From positions 248,001 through 312,000 of the forward strand of contig NZ_MWFK01000002.1 of NCBI RefSeq assembly GCF_002078175.1: a stretch of 64,000 bases of DNA, read 5' to 3'. The stretch comes from Streptomyces sp. M41(2017). GTDB lineage: Bacteria; Actinomycetota; Actinomycetes; Streptomycetales; Streptomycetaceae. The position numbers and the translations under genes were made by a program. This document shows, piece by piece, positions 33,512 to 42,974 of the stretch. The notes under the pieces were generated by a model. That model had not been told where the DNA came from. It saw only the letters and a program-made list of their open reading frames with translations, and ran no database searches. Numbering within the stretch: the stretch's first letter is position 1; each line of letters opens with the position of its first letter.

Positions 33512-36500
33512 GTGTTGGACGGTGGATTTACTCATCTGCATGTCGCCTCCGGCTACTCGGCCCGCTACGGCGCATCCCTCCCCCACGACCTGGTCCAGCG
33601 CGCGGCCGAGCGCGGGATGAGGACGCTGGCGCTGACCGACCGGGACACGGTCGCGGGCAGCGTCCGCTTCGCCAAGGCCGCCGCGGACGTCGGGATCAGC
33701 CCGATCTTCGGCGTGGACGTGGCCGTCGCCCCGCTCACCTCACCCGAGCCCGCCACCGGCCGACCGCGGACGCCGGCACGCGGTGGTGCGCACGTGTTCG
33801 AGCCGCCGCTGCGGGTCACGTTGCTCGCGCAGAACCTCGCGGGGTGGGCGCGGCTGTGCCGCCTGGTGTCCGCCGCGCACGGGGAGGCTGGGGACGGGCT
33901 GCCGGTCGTGTCGTGGACGACGCTGCGTGCGTACGCGGGCGAGGACCTGGTCGTCATCCTCGGTCCGTCCGCTGAGCCGATGCGGGCACTGTCCGCCGGG
34001 CGAGCCGACATCGCCGAGCGGCTGCTGGCGCCGTGGCGTGAGCTCGCGGGCGGCCGGCTGCGCCTGGAAGCGGTCTACCTGGGGCTAGAGGGGACGGGGG
34101 CGGGCTCGCTGCGGCTGGCGGCGCGCACGGTCGGCCTCGGTGACCAGCTTGGGGTGCGTACGGTGCTGTCCAGTGCGGTCCGCTACGCCGATCCCGGCCA
34201 GCACCGGCTGGCCGATGTCCTCGACGCCGCCCGTCTCCTTCGGCCCATGGACCGCCGGCACCTGGACAGCGGCGAGCGCTGGCTCAAGGGACCCCAGGAG
34301 ATGGCCGCGGCCGCGGAGCGGATCGCCCGCGCGGTGGGTGCGGACCCGGCCCGGGCGGCTCGTCTTCTGGCGGAGACCGAGGCCACAGGCCAGTCCTGCA
34401 CGCTCACCGCGGCCGACCTGGGCATGGGGCGCCCGCACTTTCCCGAGCCGTCTGTCGTCGACGCCGGGCCCGAGTCAGGCTCGGCGATGCGGCTGCTGCG
34501 CCAGCGCTGCGATGCCGGGATGGTCGCCCGCGGCCTGGACCGTGACGAGGCTGCTGTCCGGCAGATCGACTACGAACTCGATGTGATCGGGCGGCTGGGC
34601 TTCGAGGGCTACTTTCTCGCGGTCGCGCAGGTCGTTGCGGACACCCGGGCGCTCGGAATCCGGGTGGCGGCGCGCGGCTCCGGCGCCGGCTCCATGGTGA
34701 ACCACTCGCTGTTCGTCGCCACAGCCAACCCGTTGGAGCACCGGCTCCTGTTCGAACGCTTCCTCAGCGAGCGGCGGACCTCGCTTCCGGACATCGACCT
34801 GGACGTGGAGTCGGAGCGGCGGCTGGAGGTGTACGACACGATCATCGAGCGGTTCGGGCGGGAGCGGACCGCGGTCACGGGCATGCCCGAGACCTACCGG
34901 GCCCGGCACGCTCTGCGCGACACCGGCCTCGCGCTGGGGATTCCGCCGCAGGTGATCGGCGAGGTCGCGAAGAGCTTCCCGCACATCCGGGCCCGCGACA
35001 TCCGCGGCGCCCTGGCAGAACTGCCAGAACTCCGCGAACTCGCCTGTCGAGCGCAGCAGTTCGGGCCCTTGTGGGAGCTCGCCGAGGGCCTCGACGCCCT
35101 CCCCCGCGGGTACGCCATGCACCCCTGCGGAGTGATCATCTCGAACGCTTCGCTGCTAGACCGCGTTCCGGCACAGCCGACCCCGGGCGGCTACGCCATG
35201 TTGCAGGCCGATAAGGAAGATGTCGAAGATCTCGGCCTTCTGAAGCTCGATGTGCTTGGTGTGCGGATGCAGAGTTCGATGGCGCACGCGGTCGCTGAGA
35301 TCCACCGGGCCACCGGCCGCGCGATCGACCTGGACAACCCTGATCACGTCGACCTGGACGACCCCCTGGCGTTCAGGCTCATCCAGGCGTCCGACACGGT
35401 CGGGCTCTTCCAGCTTGAATCTCCGGGCCAGCAGGACCTGGTTGGCCGGCTTCAGCCCCGCCACATGCAGGACGTGGTCGCGGACATCAGCCTGTTCCGG
35501 CCTGGTCCGGTCAAGGGCGGTATGCCCGCTTTGTTTATCGCCGCCCGGCACGGTGCCACCCCGCACTACCCGCACCCCGACCTAGAGCCGGTGCTGAACG
35601 ACACGTACGGCGTGGTCATCTGGCACGAGCAGATCATCGCGATCCTGGCGCGGATGACCGGCTGTGACCGCGCCGCCGGTGACGTCGCCCGCCGGGCGCT
35701 GGCGGACCCGGACCGGTTGCCGAAGGTCGAGGCCTGGTTCCGCCGCACGGCCGGCGAACGCGGCTACACCAAGGATGTCCTGGATGAAGTGTGGGAGATC
35801 ATCTCCCAGTTCGGGGCGTACGGGTTCTGCCGCGCGCACGCGGTCGCCTTCGCCGTCCCGGCCCTGCAGTCCGCCTACCTCAAAGCCCACTACCCCGCGT
35901 TCCTGTATGCCGGGCTCCTCGAACACGACCCGGGCATGTGGCCGATGCGCGTGATCGTCTCCGATGCCCGCCGCCACGGTGTCCCTGTACTTCACGTCGA
36001 CGTCAACGCCTCCGGCGCGCAGCACCGCGTCGAGAAGACCGAAAACGGGTGGGGTGTTCGGCTCGCGTTCTCCACGGTGAAGGGTATCTCTGAGGCGGAG
36101 ATCGCGCGGCTGGTCGCCGGGCAGCCGTACAACGGGCTGCAGGACGCATGGCAGCGGGCCCGCCCGTCCCTGCCGCTCGCACAGCGCCTCATCCGCATCG
36201 GCGCGCTCGGCCCGCTCGCCGGGGATCTGACGCGGCGGGACCTGCTGCTGCAGGCGACCGAACTGCACCGCCAGTCCCGCAACCGCCGCGCCGGCGAGGG
36301 GCAGTTGCCGCTGGGCGGAGAACTGGTCACGGCGGAGCCGAGTGGCCTGCCGGAGATGACGGGCCGGGACAAGCTCAGCGCGGAGCTGGAGACGCTGTCG
36401 ATCGACGTCACGCACCACCTGATGGATCACCATCACCGGCTGCTGCGCGAGCTCGGCGCCACAGACGCCGCCCACCTGAAGGGCATGGTGCCCGGCCAGA

Positions 36501-36967
36501 CCGTGCTCGTTGCTGGTGTCCGGGCGTCCACGCAGACGCCGCCGATCCCGTCTGGGAAGCGAGTGATCTTCGTGACGCTGGAAGACGGCGCGGGGCTCGT
36601 GGACATCGCGTTCTTCGAGGACTCCCACGAGGCGTGCGCTCACACCGTGTTCCACAGCGGGCTCCTGCTCGTGCGGGGAACCGTCGAGGCCAGAGGGCCG
36701 CGGCGCACAGTGGTCGGGCAGGTGGTGTGGGACCTGGACGAGGTTGCCGCAGCCCGCCGCGACCACGGACCGCAGGCCGCCCTCGATATCCTGGGCCGCC
36801 CCTCCCCCGCACCGACACCCGCCCAGTCGGGCACCGTGCCTCAGCGGACCCTCACGGACGGCACGGCCGGAGCGAAGCTTCACCCCTACGCCGATCTCCA
36901 GCCCGCCGGGACCCGGTCCGCGGACCTGCGCCAGCTCGGCCACCGCAGCCAGGGAAGCGCCGGGTGA
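33512..36967 (+). CDS. dnaE2: error-prone DNA polymerase III alpha subunit DnaE2
   Basis: A 1151-residue C-family polymerase. The N-terminal PHP domain starts at FTHLHVASGYSARYGASLP; the catalytic palm carries PDIDLDVES (Asp427/429/431) and LLKLDVLGVRM (about 574-584); a C-terminal OB-fold with LIDHHHR-like and VIFVTLEDGAGLVDIAFFED segments follows. DnaE2 performs mutagenic translesion synthesis with the ImuA'/ImuB cassette in actinobacteria. GTG 33512 gives the usual N-terminus. The stop overlaps the next gene by GTGA. The gene looks intact. Confidence 0.92.
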   Translation: MLDGGFTHLHVASGYSARYGASLPHDLVQRAAERGMRTLALTDRDTVAGSVRFAKAAADVGISPIFGVDVAVAPLTSPEPATGRPRTPARGGAHVFEPPLRVTLLAQNLAGWARLCRLVSAAHGEAGDGLPVVSWTTLRAYAGEDLVVILGPSAEPMRALSAGRADIAERLLAPWRELAGGRLRLEAVYLGLEGTGAGSLRLAARTVGLGDQLGVRTVLSSAVRYADPGQHRLADVLDAARLLRPMDRRHLDSGERWLKGPQEMAAAAERIARAVGADPARAARLLAETEATGQSCTLTAADLGMGRPHFPEPSVVDAGPESGSAMRLLRQRCDAGMVARGLDRDEAAVRQIDYELDVIGRLGFEGYFLAVAQVVADTRALGIRVAARGSGAGSMVNHSLFVATANPLEHRLLFERFLSERRTSLPDIDLDVESERRLEVYDTIIERFGRERTAVTGMPETYRARHALRDTGLALGIPPQVIGEVAKSFPHIRARDIRGALAELPELRELACRAQQFGPLWELAEGLDALPRGYAMHPCGVIISNASLLDRVPAQPTPGGYAMLQADKEDVEDLGLLKLDVLGVRMQSSMAHAVAEIHRATGRAIDLDNPDHVDLDDPLAFRLIQASDTVGLFQLESPGQQDLVGRLQPRHMQDVVADISLFRPGPVKGGMPALFIAARHGATPHYPHPDLEPVLNDTYGVVIWHEQIIAILARMTGCDRAAGDVARRALADPDRLPKVEAWFRRTAGERGYTKDVLDEVWEIISQFGAYGFCRAHAVAFAVPALQSAYLKAHYPAFLYAGLLEHDPGMWPMRVIVSDARRHGVPVLHVDVNASGAQHRVEKTENGWGVRLAFSTVKGISEAEIARLVAGQPYNGLQDAWQRARPSLPLAQRLIRIGALGPLAGDLTRRDLLLQATELHRQSRNRRAGEGQLPLGGELVTAEPSGLPEMTGRDKLSAELETLSIDVTHHLMDHHHRLLRELGATDAAHLKGMVPGQTVLVAGVRASTQTPPIPSGKRVIFVTLEDGAGLVDIAFFEDSHEACAHTVFHSGLLLVRGTVEARGPRRTVVGQVVWDLDEVAAARRDHGPQAALDILGRPSPAPTPAQSGTVPQRTLTDGTAGAKLHPYADLQPAGTRSADLRQLGHRSQGSAG

Positions 36968-38004
36968 ACGCCATGAACAGTCGCAGCATCCTCCACCTGC
37001 GCTTCGACATGCCGACGGACTCCGACGCCGAACTGCCCGAGCAACTGCGTCGCCTGCTGCAGAACATCACCCCGCGGGTGCAGATGATCGAGCCGGACAG
37101 TGCCGTCCTCGACCTGAGTGGCGCACTCCCTTACTTTGGCCAGGACGCACGCAGCCTGACGGAACTGATTCAGCTCAGGGTTCTGGCTTACTTCGGGGTG
37201 AGCTCCGCCGCGGGGGCCGCGCCGTCGCGGATGCTCGCGGCGATGGCGTGTGCGCTCACTCTGTCCGGACGGCGTCTGGTCATCGAGGACTCGCCCGCGG
37301 CGGTGCGCGCTTTTCTGCGGCCGCGGCCGGTCCGGGAGTTGCCCGGGGTGGGCGCCCGCGCGGCCGCGACGCTCTCCGACTACGGACTCCAAACCGTCGG
37401 CGATGTCGCCGACACTCCCCAACTCACCCTGCAGCGCCTCCTCGGCGCCCGCCCGGGCCGCACCCTCCACGAACGCGCCCGCGGCCATGACACCACCGCG
37501 GTCGACCCGACCCCGACGCCGGCCAGCATGAGCAGCGAGCACCGCTTCGACCGCGACGAACTCGACCCGGCCCAGCACCGACGCGCGCTGCTCGCCCTCG
37601 CCGACGACCTCGGCGCCCGTCTTCGCAGCTCCGACCAGATCGCCGTCGGCGTGACGTTGACGGTCCGCTACGCCGACGCGAGTTCCACCCGCCGCAGCCG
37701 CACTCTGCCTGAGGCGACTCAGCACACCGTGCTCCTCGCCCGTACCGCCTACACCCTCTATGACAGCCTTGGCCTCCAGCGCGCCCGGGTCCGGGGCGTC
37801 ACGCTGCGCGCCGATGCTCTGCGCTCCGACGACGGTGCCACCCGGCAGCTCACGCTCGACAGCAGCGACGACAAACCGCTCGCGATCGAAGCCGTCGCCG
37901 ACCGGGCCCGGGCGCGGTACGGGCACAACCTGCTCTACCCCGCAGCCCTCGCCGTCACCCGCCGTCCGTCCACCGGCGCCGACGGATCCGGAGGTAGAGG
38001 ATGA
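36964..38004 (+). CDS. Y-family polymerase-like protein, ImuB-like
   Basis: A 346-residue protein overlapping dnaE2 by 4 bases. It contains the helix-hairpin-helix of Y-family polymerases (LPGVGARAAATLSDYGLQTV, about 120-140) and the little-finger domain (about 185-330). The N-terminal catalytic part is short, and the SxDE block is replaced by EPDSAVLDLSGALPYFG, so it is probably catalytically inactive, like ImuB, which tethers DnaE2 to the sliding clamp. No clear clamp-binding peptide was identified. The operon pairing with dnaE2 supports a role in damage-induced mutagenesis. Confidence 0.78.
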   Translation: MNAMNSRSILHLRFDMPTDSDAELPEQLRRLLQNITPRVQMIEPDSAVLDLSGALPYFGQDARSLTELIQLRVLAYFGVSSAAGAAPSRMLAAMACALTLSGRRLVIEDSPAAVRAFLRPRPVRELPGVGARAAATLSDYGLQTVGDVADTPQLTLQRLLGARPGRTLHERARGHDTTAVDPTPTPASMSSEHRFDRDELDPAQHRRALLALADDLGARLRSSDQIAVGVTLTVRYADASSTRRSRTLPEATQHTVLLARTAYTLYDSLGLQRARVRGVTLRADALRSDDGATRQLTLDSSDDKPLAIEAVADRARARYGHNLLYPAALAVTRRPSTGADGSGGRG

Positions 38005-38042
38005 GCGCGCTGAGCAGGACCAATATTCGTTAGGGTGCCGAT

Positions 38043-38396
38043 GTGTCTCAGAGTCCTGATCAGCCGTTTCCGCCATCTCTTGACCAAATTGGCGGCCTTC
38101 GTAACTTCCTCCACGGAAGAACGTACTCGGCTACCTCAGTCACCATCCGGCTCGACGGCGCGCCGCCTCATGATGCGGGCTCGCCTCTGGATGACGTGGC
38201 CAAGGTCTCGAATGCCCTGTATGCGGTTGTCGACGGTCTTGCCAGGCGGGTGCTGGACGCGGCTTTTTCCGAGCAGGCAGACACTGAGGCGCGTGACGCA
38301 TGGGTCGCGCTCTTGCTGATCGCCCAGAACTGGCGGGATTCACCTGATCTGCCGACAAACCTGAAGACTGTGGTTGATGATGCCCTTCCACTCTGA
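38043..38396 (+). CDS. hypothetical protein
   Basis: A 117-residue protein starting at GTG 38043 (TTAGGG upstream). The N-terminal half reads LHGRTYSATSVTIRLDG, the C-terminal half is helical (VSNALYAVVDGLARRVLDAA). No family recognised. 38 bases after the Y-family gene; it could be in the same transcript. Confidence 0.5.
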   Translation: MSQSPDQPFPPSLDQIGGLRNFLHGRTYSATSVTIRLDGAPPHDAGSPLDDVAKVSNALYAVVDGLARRVLDAAFSEQADTEARDAWVALLLIAQNWRDSPDLPTNLKTVVDDALPL

Positions 38397-38665
38397 CAAG
38401 CGGCTGAAGCGGGCGGATCGTCACCGGCCGAACTCTCGTCAGGCCACAGCTCCTGGTGTCCAGCTGCGCGATCCGCCAGCGACTACAGCAGGTGTGTAGT
38501 TGCATCGGAGCCCACCAGGGGCGCCGGACTCCCTTCTGGCACCGAGAGTTCGAGTCCCCAGAACGCGCCGTGCGGATCGTGGGACGGTACGACCAATGCG
38601 CGCGCACGAGTGAGCGACGACAGAGGTCCGGGCGGGTCGGGGTCGTCGTCCGCTAGCAAGTGATC

Positions 38666-39322
38666 ATGTTCTCGAAGATCGCGGCCGTGGCCGCCGCCCT
38701 CCTCACCCTGCCGCTCACCATTATCCCCGCCTCCGCGCACCAACTGCGGTCCGACGCCATGCCGATGGCGGCGGCCGTCGATCTGCTGCCGACGGCGACC
38801 GAATCACGGGAGGGCTACCAGCGCACCAGCTTCAAGTACTGGGTCGACGCCGACCGCGACGGCTGCAGCACCCGCGCCGAGGTCCTGATCGACGAATCCC
38901 GCGTGCAGCCGACGATCGAGCCGGGCTGCAAGGTGACCACCGGCCAGTGGTACTCCTTCTACGACGGCGTCACCGTCACCGCCCCCGGCGGCCTGGACAT
39001 CGACCACATGGTCCCCCTCGCCGAAGCCTGGGACTCCGGCGCCTCCACCTGGACCCCAGAGCGCCGCGAGGCCTACGCCAACGACCTCGACGCAGAGACC
39101 AGCCTCGTCGCCGTCACCGCCCGCACCAACCGGTCCAAAGCCGACCAGGACCCAGCCGACTGGCTCCCTCCCCTGCTGGATGCCCGCTGTACGTACGCCG
39201 CGGACTGGGTCGCGACGAAGCTGCGGTGGAAGCTGACCGTGGACGACCGCGAACGGGCGGCGCTCGCTGAGATCGCAGCCGGATGTGGGCAGGAGTCCGT
39301 CACCTACGAGATGGCCCCGTAA
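38666..39322 (+). CDS. secreted HNH nuclease-family protein
   Basis: A 218-residue secreted protein. A signal peptide (MFSKIAAVAAALLTLPLTII, then PASA) precedes a DUF1524/GmrSD C-terminal-type HNH domain: WVDADRDGCSTRAEVLIDES, GGLDIDHMVPLAEAWDSGAS, ANDLDAETSLVAVTARTNRS and KADQDPADWLPP. The DIDH and following N/K residues fit the HNH metal-binding core. Likely an extracellular DNase. The start could also be GTG 38660. Confidence 0.85.
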   Translation: MFSKIAAVAAALLTLPLTIIPASAHQLRSDAMPMAAAVDLLPTATESREGYQRTSFKYWVDADRDGCSTRAEVLIDESRVQPTIEPGCKVTTGQWYSFYDGVTVTAPGGLDIDHMVPLAEAWDSGASTWTPERREAYANDLDAETSLVAVTARTNRSKADQDPADWLPPLLDARCTYAADWVATKLRWKLTVDDRERAALAEIAAGCGQESVTYEMAP

Positions 39323-39412
39323 CTCACGGGGCATCAGATGCCGTCTCTCGTCCACCCTTCGTCTTTCCGATCTTCGCCCTGTTGACTCCGGGCCAGCATT
39401 ACAGTGCGCGCT

Positions 39413-39721
39413 GTGGAGATCCCCGATTACATACCCGACTGGGTCGTCTGGATCATGCTCAGTGGTGCTGTCCTGCAGGTCATCGGCCTTGTTTCCATCA
39501 GCGGTCGGCTGCGCGCACCGGAGGCTGCCGTGCGCTCCAAGGCGCGCTTGGACCTGCTGGATACCGTGGGCGCTCTGCTGTTCTTCATTGGCTTCGCGCT
39601 GGGCCGGCTGGTTGCCTCGTCCTGGCTGTGGCTCTGTGTCGCCGGCTTCCTGATCACGACGACCGGATACATGGTGAAGGGCGTGCGCCTACGGCGGGCC
39701 CGCGGTCGTGCCACCGGCTGA
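39413..39721 (+). CDS. small membrane protein
   Basis: A 102-residue protein with three hydrophobic helices (WVVWIMLSGAVLQVIGLVSI; VGALLFFIGFALGRLVASSW; LWLCVAGFLITTTGYMV) and a basic tail. GTG 39413 is chosen; no clear ribosome binding site exists. Function unknown. Confidence 0.55.
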   Translation: MEIPDYIPDWVVWIMLSGAVLQVIGLVSISGRLRAPEAAVRSKARLDLLDTVGALLFFIGFALGRLVASSWLWLCVAGFLITTTGYMVKGVRLRRARGRATG

Positions 39722-39788
39722 CGCTCGTCGCGTTCTGGGGCTTGGGGCCCAGGTCGTGCGGCTGGCGTCCGGGAAAGCCTGGGAAGAT

Positions 39789-40429
39789 TCACGGGCTTTC
39801 GATTGCGAGCCTGCTGGCAAACACGATCATGGCAACTCCCCCTGTTGCTTTCAGACTCCGGATACGGCGGGACTTCGCGAGGAACCAGGTCCGCATTGAT
39901 CCGGCGGCACAGACCCAGATGGTTTCGATGACTGCTTGGGCCAGGCCCCCGGCAAGGCCCAGGATCAGCATCTGGACGATGACGCTTCCGCGCGAGTGGT
40001 CAACGAACTGGGGCAGGACGGCTACCAGCGACACGACGCTCTTCGGATTGGCTACACCGACAAGAAGGCCCTGCCGTACCGATCGAGCCCACGACGTCCT
40101 GCCCGGTGATACGGCGGCGGCGAAGGGCTCATCCCCGGAGTCTGAGCGGGCGGAGCGCAGCGCGGTGACGCCCAGCCAGAACAGGTAGCACGCGCCGGCG
40201 ATCTTGACGGCCAAGAAGATTTTGGCCGATGTCGCGACGATCGCTCCGAGTCCAGCGAGCACGAACGCTAGAAGGATGAGACCGCCCAGAGCGTTCCCCA
40301 GCACGATCCACATCGCCGATCGACGCCCCACGGTGATGGCACGGCTGGTCTCCAGCAAGACAGATGGCCCCGGGATCACCGACAGAAGTGCCGAGAGGGT
40401 CAGAAACCGACGACCAGGCTCAGATTCAC
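39789..40429 (-). pseudogene. LysE-family exporter with N-terminal frameshift
   Basis: A LysE/RhtB-type amino-acid exporter with five to six membrane helices and the family motif SVIPGPSVLLETSRAITVGR. That frame has no normal start. Ten codons upstream in the neighbouring frame GTG 40429 gives VNLSLVVGF and then a stop, and one inserted base near 40402 would join it to FLTLSALLSVIPGPS. The gene is therefore either broken by a 1-nt deletion or carries a sequence error. The rest is intact. Confidence 0.7.
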
Positions 40430-40570
40430 GGGCATACGCCCGGACGATAGCCGCGGGTGGATCATCGGAAAAGACGGCAGAGCCCTCGGGACTGATGCCG
40501 TGCCGAAGTGCAGCCGGCCGAGCTCGCTCCTACGCTGAAAATCCCCGAGGGATCACCGTGGAGGTCAGCC

Positions 40571-41524
40571 GTGCCCAGAACCGTATGGAGCGGAGCTATC
40601 TCGTTCGGCCTGGTCACCGTTCCTATCCACGTGGTCAGCGCCCGGGAGGACCACAGCGTCCGCTTCCTCCAGGTGCACCTGGAGGACATGTCCCGGGTCC
40701 GGGTGCGGAAGGTCTGCGAAATTGAGGACCGTGAGGTCCAGAACGCGGAGATCGGCAAGGGCTATCAGCTGACGAAGGAAAAGATCATCCCGGTTCTCGA
40801 CGAGGAGCTGAGGGAGATGCCGCTGCCGACGGCGAAGGCCATCGAGATCGAGGCCTTCGTCCCGCTGGAGTCGATCGACCCGATCCAGATCGGCGACGGC
40901 TATTACCTCCAGCCCGATGGCCAGGTCGCGGCCAAGCCTTACACGCTGTTGCGCAAGGCGCTGGAGCGGTCGTCGAGGGTGGCCATCGCGAAGTACGCCT
41001 GGTCCGGCCGGGAGCGCCTGGGTCTGCTGCGGGTGCGGGACAACGTGATCGTGCTGCACGCGATGCACTGGGCGGACGAGATCCGCGACCCGGCCGAGCT
41101 GAAGCCCGAGGATGTGAAGCTCACGAAGGACGAGATCGCCGAGGCGGAGCACCTCATCGAGCGGCTCACTCGCGATGACCTGGAGGGTGAGGAGTTCACC
41201 GACCGGTACACGCAGGCGGTGGAGGCTCTCCTCGAGGCGAAGCGTGAGCATCGCGCACCGCCTGCAGTGGAGGAGCCGAAGGCTCCGGGGAAGGTCGTCG
41301 ACCTGATGGCCGCGCTCCAGGAGTCGGTGGCCAAGGCGAAGGCCTCCCGCGGTGAGGACGCCACCGTCCACGAGATGCCGAAGAAGAAGACCGCGGCGGC
41401 GAAGAAGACCGCGAAGAAGGCGCCGGCCAAGAAGACGGCCGCGAAGAAGACCAGCACCTCGAAAAAGACCGCGGCGAAGGCGACAGCCAAGAAGACCTCG
41501 GCCCCGAAGCGGCGTAGCGCCTGA
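40571..41524 (+). CDS. ku: Ku protein for non-homologous end joining
   Basis: A 317-residue bacterial Ku. The core starts VPRTVWSGAISFGLVTVPIH and includes YYLQPDGQVAAKPYTLLRKA; it forms the DNA-encircling homodimer ring that recruits LigD. After about residue 255 there is a Lys/Ala/Thr-rich tail (KKTAAAKKTAKKAPAKK and similar) typical of extended actinobacterial Ku forms that bind DNA. GTG 40571 follows GGAGG by 6 nt. No ligD is in the window apart from a short ligase relic at 61940. Confidence 0.93.
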   Translation: MPRTVWSGAISFGLVTVPIHVVSAREDHSVRFLQVHLEDMSRVRVRKVCEIEDREVQNAEIGKGYQLTKEKIIPVLDEELREMPLPTAKAIEIEAFVPLESIDPIQIGDGYYLQPDGQVAAKPYTLLRKALERSSRVAIAKYAWSGRERLGLLRVRDNVIVLHAMHWADEIRDPAELKPEDVKLTKDEIAEAEHLIERLTRDDLEGEEFTDRYTQAVEALLEAKREHRAPPAVEEPKAPGKVVDLMAALQESVAKAKASRGEDATVHEMPKKKTAAAKKTAKKAPAKKTAAKKTSTSKKTAAKATAKKTSAPKRRSA

Positions 41525-41552
41525 GCGGGCCTGGCCCTGGCTCGGGCTCGGG

Positions 41553-42227
41553 TCAGAGGACGCGCAGGACGCCGACGACCTTGCCGAGGATCTGGACGTC
41601 GTCGGCGGGGATCGGCTCGTAGGCGGGGTTGCGGGGCATCAGCCAGACCTTACCGTCTTGCCGGTGGAGGACTTTGACCGTGGCCTCTTCGCCCAGGAGG
41701 CCGGCCACGATGTCGCCGTGGTCGGCGCTGTCCTGGCGGCGGACGGTCAGGATGTCGCCGTCACAGATCGCCGCGTCGATCATGCTGTCCCCGGACACAG
41801 TCAGGGCGAACAGGTCACCGTCGCCGACGACCTGGCGGGGCATGGAGTAGACGTCCTCGATCATCTCGTCAGCGAGCAGCGGGGCGCCGGCGGCGATGCG
41901 TCCGACGAGCGGCACCTCGACCGGCTTCGTCTCGCGGCCGTCGGCGAGTTCGGGTGCCCAGGAGGAGCGCACGCGGTAGGCGCGGGGCCGGTGCGGGTCA
42001 CGTTCGATGACGTGCTTGTGCTCCAGTGCTCCCAGTTGGTGGGCGACCGAGCTGGTCGAGGAGAGCTTCACGGCGGCGCCGATCTCGCGCATCGACGGCG
42101 GGTATCCCTGCCGGTCCACGTACTCGGTCATGAAGCGGACGATCGCTGCCTGGCGGGAGGTGAGTCCGTCCGGGCGGGTGCGTATGCCGGGGGGCCTGCC
42201 CGCGCGTCCTGACGTGCTGCTGTCCAT
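41553..42227 (-). CDS. lexA: LexA repressor
   Basis: A 224-residue LexA. The winged helix-turn-helix is at about 20-85 (LTSRQAAIVRFMTEYVDRQG, PSMREIGAAVKLSSTSSVAH). The peptidase domain has the cleavage site Ala113-Gly114 (IAAGAPLL) and the Ser148/Lys185 dyad (VSGDSMIDAA, ATVKVLHR). It represses SOS genes and self-cleaves with RecA-ssDNA. ATG 42227 follows GGAGG by 8 nt. Proximity to dnaE2, the ImuB-like gene and ku makes a DNA-damage cluster. It may be a second LexA of the genome, which cannot be told from this window. Confidence 0.92.
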   Translation of the reverse strand: MDSSTSGRAGRPPGIRTRPDGLTSRQAAIVRFMTEYVDRQGYPPSMREIGAAVKLSSTSSVAHQLGALEHKHVIERDPHRPRAYRVRSSWAPELADGRETKPVEVPLVGRIAAGAPLLADEMIEDVYSMPRQVVGDGDLFALTVSGDSMIDAAICDGDILTVRRQDSADHGDIVAGLLGEEATVKVLHRQDGKVWLMPRNPAYEPIPADDVQILGKVVGVLRVL

Positions 42228-42367
42228 CCCGGACACCTCCGTGCATGATCCTCTCGGAACGCGACCCTAACCCGCCATCTGGCGCAAATGGAACGGCGGG
42301 GTCACACATCGCTACGTCTGTCGGCGTGTGGAACGGTCGGTGTGGCTTTGCGTGCCGGTCTGGCGGG

Positions 42368-42841
42368 TCAGCCGGCGAGCACGACGGGGCGTTCGGGGGT
42401 TCGGCCTTCGGCGACTGCCGTGACCAGGGCTGCGAGGCCGACGGGATACACCGTCTCTCGGGTGGAGTGCAGTTCGGCCGGGGTCCACCAGCGGTATGCG
42501 CGGATGTTGTCGGGCTGCGTGGCCCGGGAGGGGTCCACGTCGGATTCTGTGACCCGGGCGAGGAAGTAGCGCTCGACCTGGCGGACTTCCCGGCCGCCCA
42601 CGAGGTGGTCCTTGGTGCGCTCGGCGAGCTGCGGGCCCAGTTCGACGGCCTTCTCGTCGACACCGAGTTCTTCCCGCAGTTCGCGGAGCGTCGCTATGGC
42701 TTAGGTCTCGCCTTCGTCCAGTGATCCGCCGGGGGTTGCCCAGAAGCCGCAGTTCTCGTCGTACCGCAGCAGCAGAACTCGTTGGTCGGTGTCCATCACC
42801 ACTGCCCGGGCTGCTTCTCTTAAGGGAGGCGAGGTCGGCAT
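42368..42841 (-). pseudogene. Nudix hydrolase with in-frame stop in the Nudix box
   Basis: The Nudix box reads GGSLDEGET, then TAA (42701-42703), then AIATLRELREELGVD in the same frame. The spacing of GX5EX7REUXEEXGU is kept exactly with the stop inside the X7 segment. Upstream (REAARAVVMDTDQRVLLLRY) and downstream (VRQVERYFLARVTESDVDP) parts are otherwise intact. A single C/G-to-T change would create it. The former start is ATG 42841. Confidence 0.85.
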
Positions 42842-42908
42842 GTCGTCAGTGTGGCAGTCGGGATTCACCGTCGTTCCGATGCCGTTTTCTCGGGGTCGAG
42901 GAACTGCG

Positions 42909-42955
42909 TAACTTGTTGACAAGTTATCCGACCGCTCGTAACTTCCCAAGAAGTT
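42909..42955. promoter_or_regulatory. palindromic operator between divergent genes
   Basis: TAACTTGTTGACAAGTTA (42909-42926) is a perfect 18-bp palindrome with 8-bp arms. AACTT-N6-AAGTT (42940-42955) repeats its half sites. Both lie between the Nudix gene and the gene starting at 42975. ACTTGT-NN-ACAAGT resembles GntR-type operators; the repressor is not obvious here. Confidence 0.6.
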
Positions 42956-42974
42956 GGAAAGTTGAGGAGTGGGT

